NCBI RefSeq assembly: GCF_042186555.1 | Contig: NC_133336.1 | Location: forward strand, 38,806,338 to 38,870,337 | Direction of reading: 5' to 3' | Length of the DNA stretch: 64,000 nt | DNA from: Aquarana catesbeiana | Lineage: Eukaryota > Chordata > Amphibia > Anura > Ranidae | In this document: piece by piece, positions 21,110 to 32,874 of the stretch | Layout of the letters: each line of letters opens with the position of its first letter | Position numbering within the stretch: position 1 is the first letter of the stretch | Made by a program: the position numbers and the translations under genes | Notes under the pieces: model-generated | What the model was told of the DNA's origin: nothing | Databases searched by the model: none | The model's input: the letters and a program-made list of their open reading frames with translations, nothing else

Positions 21110-22360
21110 GATGCCTGTCTTATACAGCCTCTCATTAGAGCCCCTCAATTGTGTCCTTACGCACGTTGTTGCATATGTACGTCTAGTGACATGATTACGT
21201 GCACGCACACACATGATGTCCTACCGCTCAGGCATGTGTCATGTCAGGAAGTACATGCACAATGTCATGGTGCTGCCACCATATTGAAACAGGACAGACC
21301 ATATTTCTCATTTTATAAGGTCATGTCACTATTTCTAATGGGCTAATAAAGCAAAATACATTGTTCAACCACCTTACCTATATACATGATTAAATAGGTA
21401 GTGAAACTGGTCTATAAAGTAATGAAAAAAAGTTATTTAATTAAGGGATATGTATATAAAAATTCTTTAAAACTATTTTTTTGTGAGTAATTGTTTTTTT
21501 TTGTTTGTTTTTTTTAGAGTTTGGAGAAGGTGCTATTGGAGGATAATAAATATTAAATAAACAATAAAATAGCAGGAAATAATTAATAGAAAGGAAGTTG
21601 AACAACCGATTTTATTCTACTAGCCCTCTAATAGGAGCAATATATACACAAATCAATAATCCAGAATCAGTAGTACAGTGGTTCTTCAAAGCCAGACTCC
21701 AGTCATCACTTCAGTCTTGCACAGCTGTACTGGCTCCTCTCCTGTACTGAAATTGCTTATTCTGATTTCACTGCACACTGTGAACTTCCCACAGTGTTCA
21801 TTAGAAGCTGCATGAAGTCAGACAGAGCCTGCCTCGTTTTCTGACTGGAGGATATCCAACATCCTCTTGCCCTTTTACTCTCCAGCCCTACTGTCCCTGC
21901 CCCCACCCTTTCATTTATTGGATTTTAGTTCTATCACGTATGGAGGCTCAGCATTACATGTAGGCCTTACCACAGCTACCCGTTTTCAGGCTGATTTGTA
22001 CAGCATCTTGATGCCCCTCAGACAAGCCATGACCCTGCCGCATTGCATGGAAAAGCTCAGAGACCTAGTGATGGTGTCAGCGGGATGAACATAGTGAATG
22101 TAATGAAAACACAGCAACAAAGTGTTTTTCTTTAGTAGTGTAAGGGAAGGTTAGAACCCCTGTAAGATTATTTATTTCTTCTTTAGCTTTTTCTCTCTCT
22201 ATCTGGGATCTATCAATATGTAATAATTAGTGAAATAGATGGTGACAGCCCAGGATCCCAGTACAAACACTGAACCCAGAGGTGGTTCATATGCGTTCTT
22301 TGACCAGGCTTAATAGCAAGGTCACACGCTCTAAGGTGAGCGCATATACAGAAGGGACAG
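21110..22360. other. Unassigned intergenic DNA
   Basis: T-rich and A/T-rich runs around 21470-21600; otherwise mixed sequence with no coding content. Confidence 0.35.
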
Positions 22361-22364
22361 CTTG

Positions 22365-22462
22365 TTCAGTTGTGCATTGACAATTTAAACCTAGAAGCTG
22401 ATTGATTACTCTGCACAAATGCACCAGATTAAGTGTGCTCCAGTTTTAGTAAATCCCCCCCA
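22365..22462. repeat. Fragment of a dispersed repeat (AAACCTAGAAGCTGATTG)
   Basis: CAGTTGTGCATTGACAATTT, AAACCTAGAAGCTGATTG and CTCCAGTTTTAGTAAATC are words I recall from a high-copy frog repeat. Boundaries and class unknown. Confidence 0.4.
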
Positions 22463-22493
22463 GGGCCATGAGTGAGTCCTAAATGCTACAGTG

Positions 22494-22690
22494 GTCTGAA
22501 GAAGTCCCCTCCCACTGGACGTAACCCGTGATGCCTAGTGTGATCATCATGCCTACCCAAGCCAAATACATTTGAGATTAGTGTTCCTAATTTCTGAGGG
22601 TTGTCATTACATGCTATTTACTTTCATATCTTTGTGGTTATATTTAATTCCTCTTATCTGCAATAAAGTATATTTAAAATGGATAAAAGG
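22494..22690 (+). repeat. GAAG/GTAACCCG module k, with downstream AATAAA
   Basis: TCTGAAGAAGTCCCCTCCCA then CTGGACGTAACCCGTGATGC; AATAAAGT at 22662-22667, about 130 bp later. A diverged member of the recurrent module family. Confidence 0.55.
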
Positions 22691-22699
22691 AAATATACC

Positions 22700-23700
22700 C
22701 GATCCTCCACTCATCCTCACATCTAGATCAGTCCCTGCAATTTCTACAGGCTACACCCCTCATGTTTTATTAGTCTAAGGTGCTAATGTCATCAAGGACC
22801 CTTTAAGAGTCCATAGTTCTGTTCTGGGGGTGAGGACGCCTAGGAACAGTCTACCACCAGTGGTGAACTCTCCGGGACAAACCGTTCCAGTACAACCCCA
22901 CTGCAAGGAATCTTTTTTTTTTTTTTGCCTGAAGTTGTGCTTTAATGAAGTAATAAAGGCAAAACTTTTTTTTTTTCATTTTAGTTAGCATAATAGAGGC
23001 TTATAAACCTGTCAGGTTTTTTGCTATCTGTCCCTTAGGCAAAACAGGAAGTGAGAGGGAATTCCTCCAAGGTGAAGGAATCTCTGGGGGCAGGCTTGGA
23101 CTGGGACGAAAAATAGGCCGGGGCATTTTAGACTGAGCAGCCAATTTTTCCATGAACCAGGGGAAGGGGGGCAAGTGTTCACTGGGGCGGTTGGTGATGG
23201 GATATTCATAGAGTCAGTCCTCTGCATTGTAATGTAAAGGGGGCACTGTGATATAAAGGGAACTGCACTGTAATCATTGTAATAAGTAAGCACGGTGTAG
23301 CTGTGCAAAACTAGTCCACCTCAGTTCAGGTATTCTGTCAGATACTGCCGGCTATCGAGAAGTGCCCGAGCCGCACTGCACATGCGCCATACGAAACTGC
23401 ACAACAGCTGATTTCATGGTCAGCTGTTGTGACGGTGAGATCAGCCCACTGGGTAAATGCCTGGTGTGCCCTATGACCAGTCTTCAAGTCCCCATTGCAA
23501 GATTTCCCCTCTATTCCTGTTCCAGGGGCAACACAAAATTTGGGATCTTCCTTCACTTTCAGAGATGATATTAAACAGAACAAATAAAGAGAGTGAACCT
23601 CTTTAACGGGGGAAAAAGACAGCAATAAAAACATAACAGGGGTTCTAATGCACTCCATCCAAAACCTTTAATGATGCATCCCTAGTGGAGCATGTTTGAT
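22700..23700. other. Unassigned intergenic DNA
   Basis: T runs at 22912-22926 and 22966-22977. No gene or element boundary identified. Confidence 0.35.
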
Positions 23701-23709
23701 GCTCTATAC

Positions 23710-23845
23710 CAGTGATGGTGAATCTTGGCACCCGAGATGTTTTGGAACTACATTTGCCATGATGCTCAACTACACTGCAGAGTGCATGAGGATCATGGGA
23801 AATGTAGTTCCAAAACATCTGGGGTGCCAAAGTTTGCCATCACTG
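23710..23845 (+). mobile_element. hAT-type MITE, 136 bp (CAGTGATGGTGAA family)
   Basis: Almost its whole length is an inverted repeat: CAGTGATGGTGAATCTTGGC against GCCAAAGTTTGCCATCACTG. Flanks CTCTATAC (23702-23709) and CTCTAGGC (23846-23853) match at 6 of 8. Confidence 0.8.
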
Positions 23846-24175
23846 CTCTAGGCTCACAGGAAGAAGAATGGATGCTGGGCATCATTCAAACTGAAGAAGA
23901 TAGGCACCATTCCCAGCAGGCCTACTGCTCTGCTCTGCTGTCTGTCCTGTACTGGTTTAAAAATTTAAGTTGGGCTTTCACACTCAGTAGATAAGTAAAA
24001 GCAATGTCCATGCTACAGGTGTGATAATCTTGTAGGCAGTCCAATCCTCATGAAGCCAAATTGGCAGTCTTCCACCTTAGGGAAATGTTAAGGACCACTA
24101 TAGGGTTCCACCAACTGGAACCATCTGTGACCTTGCTGCCTTCCTTGGTTTCTCCTTTCGGGGAAACCAAAAGTA

Positions 24176-24500
24176 GAACACAAACACAAGAAGAAGGCAC
24201 ACCAGCCTAGTGTATTACTCTATAATTTATTATTGAATACTCACAAAAGGAGAATAAGCACAGGCATTGAATTATAAAACACACATCAGACATCCAATAG
24301 GGCGCAAAGTTCAGAGAAAGAGGCCATGGCCCTCGAAACACGTTAGTTGCGCCCTATTTCATGGTCGTGTTTTATAATTCAACACCTGTGCTTATTCTCT
24401 TTTTGTGAGTACAATGGTTTTACTCTTTTCTATTCAATAAACATTTGAACAGTAAGGCACTAGATTGATGCACCTTCTTCTTTTTGTTTGTGTTTCACAC
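24176..24500. repeat. Fold-back element with module c at its centre
   Basis: Arms 24177-24308 and 24346-24498 are inverted copies (ACAAAAGGAGAATAAGCACA against TGTGCTTATTCTCTTTTTGT). The central spacer 24312-24348 carries the recurrent motif (AGAAAGAGGCCATGGCCCTC, then GAAACACGTTAGTTG). AATAAA is at 24437-24442, followed by GATGCACCTTCTTC. It looks like a head-to-head dimer of the module. Confidence 0.7.
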
Positions 24501-24509
24501 TCTCTACCT

Positions 24510-25004
24510 AAAAAAACAAAACAAAAAAAAAAAACATTCTAGCTTTCACTACCTTTACATACTACCGTTAACCCCCCACCTTCCTACTGTTAAAAAAAAA
24601 ATCCACCTATTTTTACATCTAACATTAAAAAAAAAGGAATAAAATAGAACAAATGGTGACATTTGGACCTTTTCTATATTTCTTATCAAGAAACAACCTC
24701 TTATTCTATTAAATACGGCTGAGGACTTTAAAGGAATTCATAAAAAGGAAAAGGTGACTTCATTATTTAGCGGCCGAGACAGAAGAGAATTTAGGTAACC
24801 ATAGCGATGGCAGCTTTGGGATGTGAAAAATTTCAGTAGGATGCAAATTATTACATACATCTATTAGCTTATTATGGAAAAATATGAAAGCTTAGGAAGC
24901 TGCAGTGGAAAATGTTTATGTTGATGTAAAGTACAGATTTAATTAACAGGAAGCGAAGAACGCAGATGTTAATCTTTTTATATTATTTCTTTCATTGGAA
25001 ATGT
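24510..25004. other. Unique-looking non-coding DNA
   Basis: A-rich runs to about 24640, then high-complexity sequence 24690-25000 without repeat signatures. Confidence 0.35.
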
Positions 25005-25008
25005 TTAA

Positions 25009-25394
25009 GGGCTCATGCACACTTGAGCTCAAAAATGCTTACAGGAGTTTGAGCTTTTTTTTCTCTGCCTCTAGTCGCCCCTCCATGTTAGCCTATGTGT
25101 CCATGCACACTATAGGTTCTTACAGGAGCGTTTAGAAGCAGAAAAAACCCCATCAAAGTTGCATTCAGGAGAAGAGGTTTCGAGCATAAAAAATGCTCAA
25201 ACGTGCCAAAATGAGTGGAAATGTGTCTAAACATGCAAAAACACTATTAATTAATACTCTGACCAATGAAATGAATGAATGTGTTTGATGCGCCGAAATG
25301 CATTTGAAAAAACGTGGCTTTAGGCGCTTTTTTGATGCTGCTTTTCTTCTGCCAGGAGAAAAAACCTTCATAAGAGCCCAGTGTGCATGAGGCC
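25009..25394 (+). mobile_element. TTAA-flanked MITE (GGGCTCATGCACACT)
   Basis: Termini GGGCTCATGCACACTTGAGC and GCCCAGTGTGCATGAGGCC are inverted, with TTAA at 25005-25008 and 25395-25398. The right TTAA is shared with the next element. Confidence 0.8.
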
Positions 25395-25398
25395 TTAA

Positions 25399-26460
25399 CC
25401 ACTTAAGGACCAAGACTATTTTTCAAACTTGGTGTTTATAAGGTAAAATCATTTTTTTTTTGGCTACAAAATTACTTAGAACCCCCAAACATTATATATT
25501 TTTTTTTCAGACACTCTAGAGAGTAAAATGGCTTTACGTCACACCATATTTGTATTTGTGTAACTTTATGTCACACTGTATTTGTGTAACATTATGTCAC
25601 ACCGTATTTGCGCAGTTGTCTTACAAGCGCAGTTTTTTAAAAAAAATACACTTTTTTAATTAAAAAATAAGACAACAGTAAAGTTAGCCCAATTTTTTTT
25701 ATATTGTGAAAGGTAATGTTACGCAGAGTAAATTGATACCCAACATGTTACGCTTCAAAATTGCCCCCGCTCGTGGAATGGTGACAACAAATTTTGGCCC
25801 TTAAAATTCTCCATAGGTGACGTTTAAAAATGTCTACAGGTTACCAGTTTTGAGTTACAGAGAAGGTCTTTTGGTAGAATTATTTCTCTCTCTCTAACAT
25901 TCGTGGTGATACCTCACATGTGTGGTTTGAACACCGTTTTCATATCGACTTACGTATGCGTTCGCTTCTGCATGGGACTGGGCGCTTTAATTTTTTTTTT
26001 TTCTTATTTATTTTACTTTTTATTTTTTATTTTTACACTATCCATTTAAAAAAAAAAATTGGGTCACTTTTATTCCTATTACAAGGGATGTAAACATCCC
26101 TTGTAATAGAAAAAAACATGACATGACCTCTTAAATATGCGATCTGGGGTTAAGACCATTAGGCGGAACTTAGTGATGTTTGACGTCGCTTCCATTATCC
26201 AATGTTATGGAGCCAAGCGGGGGCCATTTTTCCCTCACTCAGCTCCATGTCTCAGAGGGGAGAGGACCCGATCGGCTCCGCCGCTACCGAAGGCTCCAGT
26301 AAGAGTGGCAGGAGCATTAAGGCTAGAAGGGTCCCAACTTTAGCACTATACATGGGGACTTGTCTGCGATCCTTCTATCTATTTTTAAGTGATTGGTTGC
26401 ATGTTGCAGTAAACCTTAGCCATAACCAAGTAAATTTATGCCTGAGCTTTGCGTAGAATG
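25399..26460 (+). mobile_element. TTAA CCACTTAAGG-type element, right end unclear
   Basis: Starts CCACTTAAGGACC after the shared TTAA. The stretch GAACCCCCAAACATTATATA and the CGTCACACCATATTTG region recur at about 30730-30830. A 16-bp perfect palindrome is at 26076-26109. I did not find the reciprocal CCTTAAGTGG end, so the right boundary is a guess. Confidence 0.5.
26076..26109. repeat. Perfect inverted repeat, 16-bp arms, 2-nt spacer
   Basis: CTATTACAAGGGATGT and its exact reverse complement ACATCCCTTGTAATAG, separated by AA. Confidence 0.95.
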
Positions 26461-27659
26461 TCTCTGAGGACCCAGATGACCATTGCAAGTGTAGTGCTCA
26501 AAATTAAAGAAAGAGCCTATGATTTTTTTTTTTTTTTTGGTGAGATGAGGTGACCACTAGCATTTGCCCCTCTAACTTGTGTTTTTTTCTTCTTCCTCAA
26601 TGCTAGCTCCAGAAAGTCCCCTTGTGACCCTTGTGGCCAGAAGAACCAATGCCTACGTGTATAGGAGGAAGGTAGAAGGAGCTATCTCACACTGCTGCTG
26701 GGCTGACCAACACACTGCAGAGGGAAAAGAGCTATCTGTGTCATGGAGAAGCAGAATGGCAAATTCACTATGATGAGCAGAGAACGATTAATGAGAAAGT
26801 GTATACACGTGGCATAACCAGCAGCTTGGCCTTGCTGGGTCAAGGAGTCCAAAGATTTCAAATTGAATGCCACCTCTCAGCTTTCCCTGCATCCTCTCAC
26901 AAATTACCAGCTCTGTGTGTACATTACAGATTAGAAGGTTGGAAGGCTAATGAGTCTCCACAGTGTCTACAGCTACATAGGTCAGTGGGGTCTTGTTTAA
27001 AACTTATTTACTAAGTTTACAGTAGCTAAAGGCTTTATTGGCCACAATTTTATTTTAAAGAGTAACTCCAGCTGAGTTTCTTGACCGATACCATACAGGA
27101 TCATATTTGTAATTGTTCCACCAGCAAAAGCTGATGTAAATTGATGCAAACACTCTGCTTAAATCTTTTGTTCCTAATTTGGTTACAAAGCAGGAGGCTA
27201 TAAGACATGACAATCATTTTTAGAGCCTGCTAATGTGAAGACCTGGAGTCAATGCCCCACCTCCTGCCTCTTATTTGGGCTTCTGAGCTGTTCGGATGAT
27301 TACTTGGATGACTTAAATGCTTCTGTCTTGAATTTGGAAGATGAATTGCTCCATGGGTAAATATTTAAATGTCAATAGCCTGGCCACAAGTTCACTTTAT
27401 ATGTATTTCCAGGCATTATCCAAATGTAGTCCTAAACCTCACTCCCCCACTCTAGATAATGTCCCTGCTTTATTTTTATTTTATTTATGTTTTTCATTTA
27501 CATCATCTTTAGCAACAATCAGCTTATATTACTCTCTTTAACATCACCAAGCTTGTAAAATTATTGCAGGGGAAGAGTTCTGAAGCTCAGTCCCTATTGA
27601 TGTAGGCATGCCCCCAGAACTACATCTCCCAAACATCCTTTCCCTACACACAATGTTTG
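26461..27659. other. Unassigned intergenic DNA
   Basis: No coding exon recognised. T-rich run at 26523-26539. Otherwise mixed, non-repetitive sequence. Confidence 0.35.
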
Positions 27660-27667
27660 GGCAGGCC

Positions 27668-29022
27668 CATGGGCGTCCGCAGAACTATTTTCAGGGGGGG
27701 GGGGCATCATTTTAAGGTCACTAATGCTCCGCCCCTTTTCGATAATGTCATAAAGGGGAGGGTATTAGTCATTAACACATAAAGTGTGATAACCCTCCCC
27801 CTTCCACTGCCACGTTTGGCAGTTTGTTTCTGCAAAAATAACCCCCAATATTGGTGTCAGTTTCTGAATAATAATTCCCAGTATTGGTGTCAGTTTCTGC
27901 AATAATAATCCCCAATATTGGTGACGGTTTCTGCAATAATAATCCCCAGCGTTGGTGCAGTAGCTGCAATATTAGCCCCAGCATAGATGGTCAGTGGTGA
28001 TATGCTAATTTAAAACCATGCAGCATGAAGGAGCTAATTAACACTGACATTGGCCACTAATTCAGCTCAAGGGGTTAATGAACACTGCTACTGATCACTA
28101 ATGCAGTAGCGACCAGTGACAGTGTTAATTACCCCTTTGTATTGCAGCAGGAATAGGTTAACACTGACACTGGCCACTAATGCAGCACAAAGGGGTTAAT
28201 TAATTGCTACTGGCCACTAACGCATTAGAGATCAATGGCAGTGTTCATAAATGCCTTGTGCTGAATTAGTGGCCAGTGTCAGTACATTAACCCCTTCATG
28301 CTGCATATTACTGGCTAATGGCTTAATTAACCCCCAATCACAAAACCCACCACAGCTCCCAAGACATTAACCAGTCCAGTGCACTGGAAAAACGTCACTG
28401 CAACATTACACTGTTAAGCAACATGTCCTGCAAGAAATATCCAGAGCCTAGTAGTACACCTACTGCCCTGTGCAGAGCGATGGTGTTGGGGAGGGGAGGG
28501 TGACAGTGTCACCTGGGAGGAAGGAGGGCACCTGACTACATGGTGTCACCGCACATGAGCGTCACATTCCAAACCACAAAAAGTCACATCAGTAATCATC
28601 ATCATCACATATCCACCAACAGCCCTTCCCCTCTGTCTGCCATTGCTCACTTACCTAATTCCAGCAACATGCATCCCTCGCGGTGCCTCTCTCTCTTCCT
28701 GTCCCGGCCTCTGAATGACATCATGTCAGAGGCAGGGACTAGAAATGATCTGTGGGGCGGAGTTCACTCCTCCTGACAGAGAAGTGTAACTGATGTCTTC
28801 TCAGCTGAGTGTAGGAGGGCAGGGAGCGTTCCAGCACTCGGCACCCCTCTGCAGCTCTGCGAGAACACTTTAGGTCTGACTTGGGTAGTGATCTGTGACT
28901 GTGTACTGATGTGCATGTTCATCTGCCATCAAGCACAGTTTAGCCAGCACTGCCGCACTGTCATGTTGCCGATTCCGGGGGGGGCACTTGACCCCCCTTG
29001 CCCCCTGCTGCGGATGCCCATG
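27668..29022 (+). mobile_element. hAT-type non-autonomous element, 1.36 kb, perfect 8-bp target duplication
   Basis: Termini CATGGGCGTCCGCAG and CTGCGGATGCCCATG are inverted; GGCAGGCC flanks both sides (27660-27667 and 29023-29030), 8 of 8. Inside are a ~34-bp minisatellite (27826-27985) and imperfect inverted repeats around CACTGGCCACTAATGC (28010-28320). No transposase is encoded. Confidence 0.85.
27826..27985 (+). repeat. ~34-bp minisatellite (AATATTGGTGTCAGTTTCTG)
   Basis: About four to five imperfect units containing TTGGTGTCAGTTTCTGCAAT and AATAATCCCCA. Confidence 0.8.
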
Positions 29023-29030
29023 GGCAGGCC

Positions 29031-29930
29031 TTTGGGAGTACATGCAATAGCATTGTTTGCTTGGGAAGCCATCCATTTATGCACTTGAATTTTGAACAGA
29101 GAGGGGTGGAGAATAAGTAGAGTTTAGTGTAGTAAAAGCGCTGTATTGTCAGAACAAACAGCAAGATTTTTTGGGGGCAGGATCAAATGATATTTTTCTG
29201 CAGGGATAAAACATGGGGAAATGTGTATGTGTAACACCCTGCCCTAGTTAGGCTAAATATAGTTTTTGGCTTTGCTGTACTTAGTGGAGTGGTGATCTGT
29301 TTTTCTGCTATGGTCAGGTTTTCATAAGCATAGTGGTTGATTACTCTTGCCTGTCTCTGGAAGAAGTTTCCAGAGAATAGAGCAGTAGGGTCAGCCACTG
29401 ATGTTATTAATGTTTATCAGCTCTCAGCAAATTCCTGGGAGGGGCACCCAGAAGGTGGCTGAGGGAGAAGATAAATGTTTCGGAAGGTTGCTCAGATTGT
29501 TCTTGTCCTTGTGGCTGCTGCCCCTGGGATGCAGCCTGTGTATTGGAGTTGCTGTTTGAAGCATGTATTTCACTGAGGGCCTTCAGGAGATCTCATTGAG
29601 AGACATTTGCTGGAGGGGATCACCTGTGGATGCTGATCTGGAGAACAACTCTTCCTCACTGAAGAGCGTTGCATGTAGGCTGGGTGGCAGACAGCTGTCC
29701 TTGGTCTTTGTGAGTAAGACTTTGATTATGGATCCCAGGTGTGCATGTGCTTGGGGATGTAAGGGCCTGAGGTTGCTGTAAGGACTGGGACTGCTTGCAT
29801 AGAGTTGCAGATTATCTAGCCATTCCCTTTCTACCCCCAGCAAAGTCTGTTACTAGAGGATTTTTGCTAAAGTTTGTCCTCCTGCTAATTTTTCCTGAAA
29901 TTTTGGAGTATCCTGCACACACACCCCTTT
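29031..29930. other. Unassigned intergenic DNA
   Basis: No coding region, inverted termini or tandem array identified. Confidence 0.35.
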
Positions 29931-29936
29931 CCTGCA

Positions 29937-30660
29937 GTGGCGTAGCGTGGGGGGGGGGCAGCCGGTGTGCCAGGGGCAATTAGAGGAGCGCAGAAATTCC
30001 CCAGCCAACTGTGTACTTACTTATATACAGGGCTGCCATTGAGGGGGGCGATACACCTGTAGGAGGCCTGAGCATCTGAAGGGGCCTAGCTGTCCAGGCC
30101 CCAAGTTCTGCTGCTGTCAAAATATCGGTTGCTAGGACCACCTGGCTTCTAGCAACCGGTGGCATAATGCAGAGGCCCCAGCATTCAGGGTGGAGGAGGA
30201 TGTAATTTCCTCCTCCTCTGCCTAGTGCTCAGTTCCACCCACCTCCTCCAGCTTTTGCTGCCCCCTGCTCACCGAGTCTCACTAAAAGTCTGATGTGAGA
30301 CCAGGGAACCTGTCGGCTGTCTGTTAGTGAGGGAGCCGGGCAGAGATGGAGGAACAGAGGATGCAGCTGGTGCTGGAGGACAGATGACAGAGGGAGGGAG
30401 GGAAAAGGGAGGAGGAGGAGGTGGCCGGAGGGAGCAGCTGAGAGGAGGAGGGGGTTGGGACATTGATGTAGAGGGGGAGCGGGAAGGGGCATGGTGCTGT
30501 GGTGTGTGGCAGGGAGTGAGGGAATGAAGAAAGGCTGACAGGCTGTAGTGACCCAGTGATGGACATCTCCTCATGCTGTGTGTGCTGAGCTGAGGAATTT
30601 GACCCTGCTATGCTGGGATTTGTAGTCCCATAGAGAGTCTCTCCTCCCTCTTCCTCTCTC
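29937..30660. repeat. CAGTGGCGTAGCG-type element start and GA/CT-biased sequence
   Basis: CAGTGGCGTAGCGTGG at 29937 is a familiar hAT-type end, but no reciprocal end is visible. 30320-30500 is strongly G/A biased (repeated GGGAGGAGGAGG words). Long frames here on both strands are a consequence of that bias. Confidence 0.4.
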
Positions 30661-30679
30661 TCTGAAAATGTACGGTAAA

Positions 30680-31070
30680 AGGTTTTTTCACTTGCCACCC
30701 TACATGTAAAAATCATAATTTTTTTGCTAGAAAATTACTCAGAACCCCCAAACATTATATACATTTTTTTAGCAGAGACCCTAGGGAATAAAATGGTGGT
30801 CATTGCAATTTTTTTATGTCACACAGTATTTGTGCATCAATTTTTTAAACACATATTTTTTTCTGAAAAAAAAAAAACACTTTCATGAATTGAAAAAAAA
30901 ACATAACACAATATTTACCCCAATTTTTTTGTATAGTGTGAAAGATAATGTTAAGCCAACTAAATAGATACCTAACATGTCACGCTTTAAAATTGCGCAC
31001 ACTCGTGGAATGGCGCCACACTTTGATAGGTAAAAATCTCCATAAAAATTAGACATGCTATCTGCCAATA
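30680..31070 (+). mobile_element. Fragment related to the CCACTTAAGG element
   Basis: Shares AGAACCCCCAAACATTATAT, AATAAAATGG and the ACTCGTGGAATGGCG/GCTCGTGGAATGGTG segment with 25400-25800. Confidence 0.6.
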
Positions 31071-31149
31071 GAACTTAACCAAAAAGTGCATTCTATGCAT
31101 CCAAAAATATAGAAAATATACCAAATCAAATCATTATTCAACCAAAAAA

Positions 31150-31494
31150 GTAATGTCAAAGCAATAACGCCAAGGTCAATATAAATTAACACGTTATCTC
31201 CTCTGTTTCCTCAACATGTCTGGTTGATGAACGGCCGTTCAGGAACGAATTGAAAAGCGCGAAATGAAGAAAACGAAATGAAAAGCGCGAATCAACACTC
31301 ACCAAACTTCTACTAACACGAAATTAGCAGAGGCAGCCCAAAGGGTGGCGCTAAAGAGCTAAAAAACCATGTAGTACGTCACTATGTTCGTGATTGTTGG
31401 CCAACAATTGTGTGCAGTGTGTATGCAAGACAAACTTCAGACAAAAGTCCACGGTTTTGTTGGTGGAAAATCCGGTCGTGTGTACGAGGCTTAA
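31150..31494 (+). mobile_element. Harbinger-like MITE, 5'-truncated copy
   Basis: The right end CCGGTCGTGTGTACGAGGC before TTAA and interior words (GTATGCAAGACAAACTTCAG, TAGTACGTCAC) match the TGTACACACG family. The left terminus is not found. AATTGAAAAGCGCGAA words near 31248 belong to a long variant I recall from ranid genomes. Confidence 0.6.
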
Positions 31495-31545
31495 CAATTC
31501 AACATGTCCACAAATTTGTGGTAAGTTATACTTGCTATCTGGGTA
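31495..31545 (+). mobile_element. Remnant of a GATAGCAAG-family MITE
   Basis: GTCCACAAATTTGTGGTAAG followed by CTTGCTATCTGGG is the two ends of the 9961-10413 family brought together by an internal deletion. Confidence 0.6.
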
Positions 31546-32874
31546 TGTATTGCTGAGATGTACTGAATATTTTTTTTTGTTTGCCCAGATATACACTTTT
31601 ACGTTTTATTCTGCCTATCACATCTGCCAATGTTGTATCACACATCCCTGTGAATAATATACTTCTGACATTGTAATGTGGCTTATAATGAGTCATGAAG
31701 CAGAGTTTCAATTTGTGGTCATAATTCATTAACACTTATTTCAGCCCTGATTGATAGCGTCTACGCTTTCTGCCTTTCAAACACAGAGTCAAGTAAGTTC
31801 TTGCAGCCCAATCTTTTTCTCAGAGAACACTCTGCTAATTTTAACATCACTTATATTATATTACATTACGGAGGTAATTCAAACATGACACCCTTTTTAA
31901 AGGTAAAAAAAAAAATCCTCTTCTTATAAATTCTTTTCAATTAATTTCTGAAAGATGTGAAGTAATGGTTTATTTATGAATGAAGCTGGCGTTATCTGTA
32001 ATATTTTCTGTTAAAGGGGGGGAAATGGACATGCTGCTATCCATTTCAGTTCAGCGGAATTGGATGAAAGTGCCAAATTCAGTTAAATGGAGCTACCTAC
32101 CAGTGATAGAGCTGCCACATGTAAATTTATTCCCTCAAATGAAAAAAAATGAGTTTTCTATTAGATGCGCTAAACGCCTGTCGTGTACCGATGGAGAAAA
32201 TGGACTTTGAAGTTAAAAAGTTAATGTCAACTGAGATCCACGCTTACTTATCTATAACTCAACAGAGGGGACATGTGACTCCTCCGGGCAGCATTCAGGG
32301 TTGCCCACATGTTCAGGAAATAGTTGACAGAAATGTTGATATTCCATAAAGGTTCATGGATTCAGAGAGAAAATCTACAAGTTTGCTCCACTTAAAGGGC
32401 GAATGCCATTAAGTATCAGGTTTAGATGAAGGTAAACAACAACAAACAAACAGCGAAGCAGCATAGAGAGCAATAATTAGCAGTTTTAAGATCTGGATCC
32501 ATTGTGATTTCCTCCAAGTATTTCAAGGCAGATTTGTGTGCAGAGAACCACAATTCAAGGATGCAGGCAATTGTGGTCCATGAACTGCATAATTGTACAG
32601 GATAATGACGAAGAGTGCCTCCTGAATTGTGTGATTCTCCATTGAACCTGCAGGCCAAACAAATATCCATGTATGTATTTTGAGAAATAAAATAAATTCA
32701 CAATTCTCTGACATGTCTGGTTTGCAGATCAAATTGTTATTCAATAGTTTTAATGATGACATGAATGCAGAGTACCACAACCCACAGCAACTAAGGAGAT
32801 ATTACACTTAAAACCGGATTCTAATTGGTTGTTATAATATCTGTAATATTTGTACATAAACATACCTCTCATGG
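31546..32874. other. Unique-looking non-coding DNA
   Basis: 31740-32360 is complex, non-repetitive sequence with short open frames but nothing protein-like. 32400-32820 is similar. It is one of the longest transposon-free stretches in the window. Confidence 0.35.

Noticed and set aside
30324..30716. Overlapping Pro/Ser/Leu-rich frames on the minus strand
   Set aside because: They follow the local G/A strand bias at 30320-30500.
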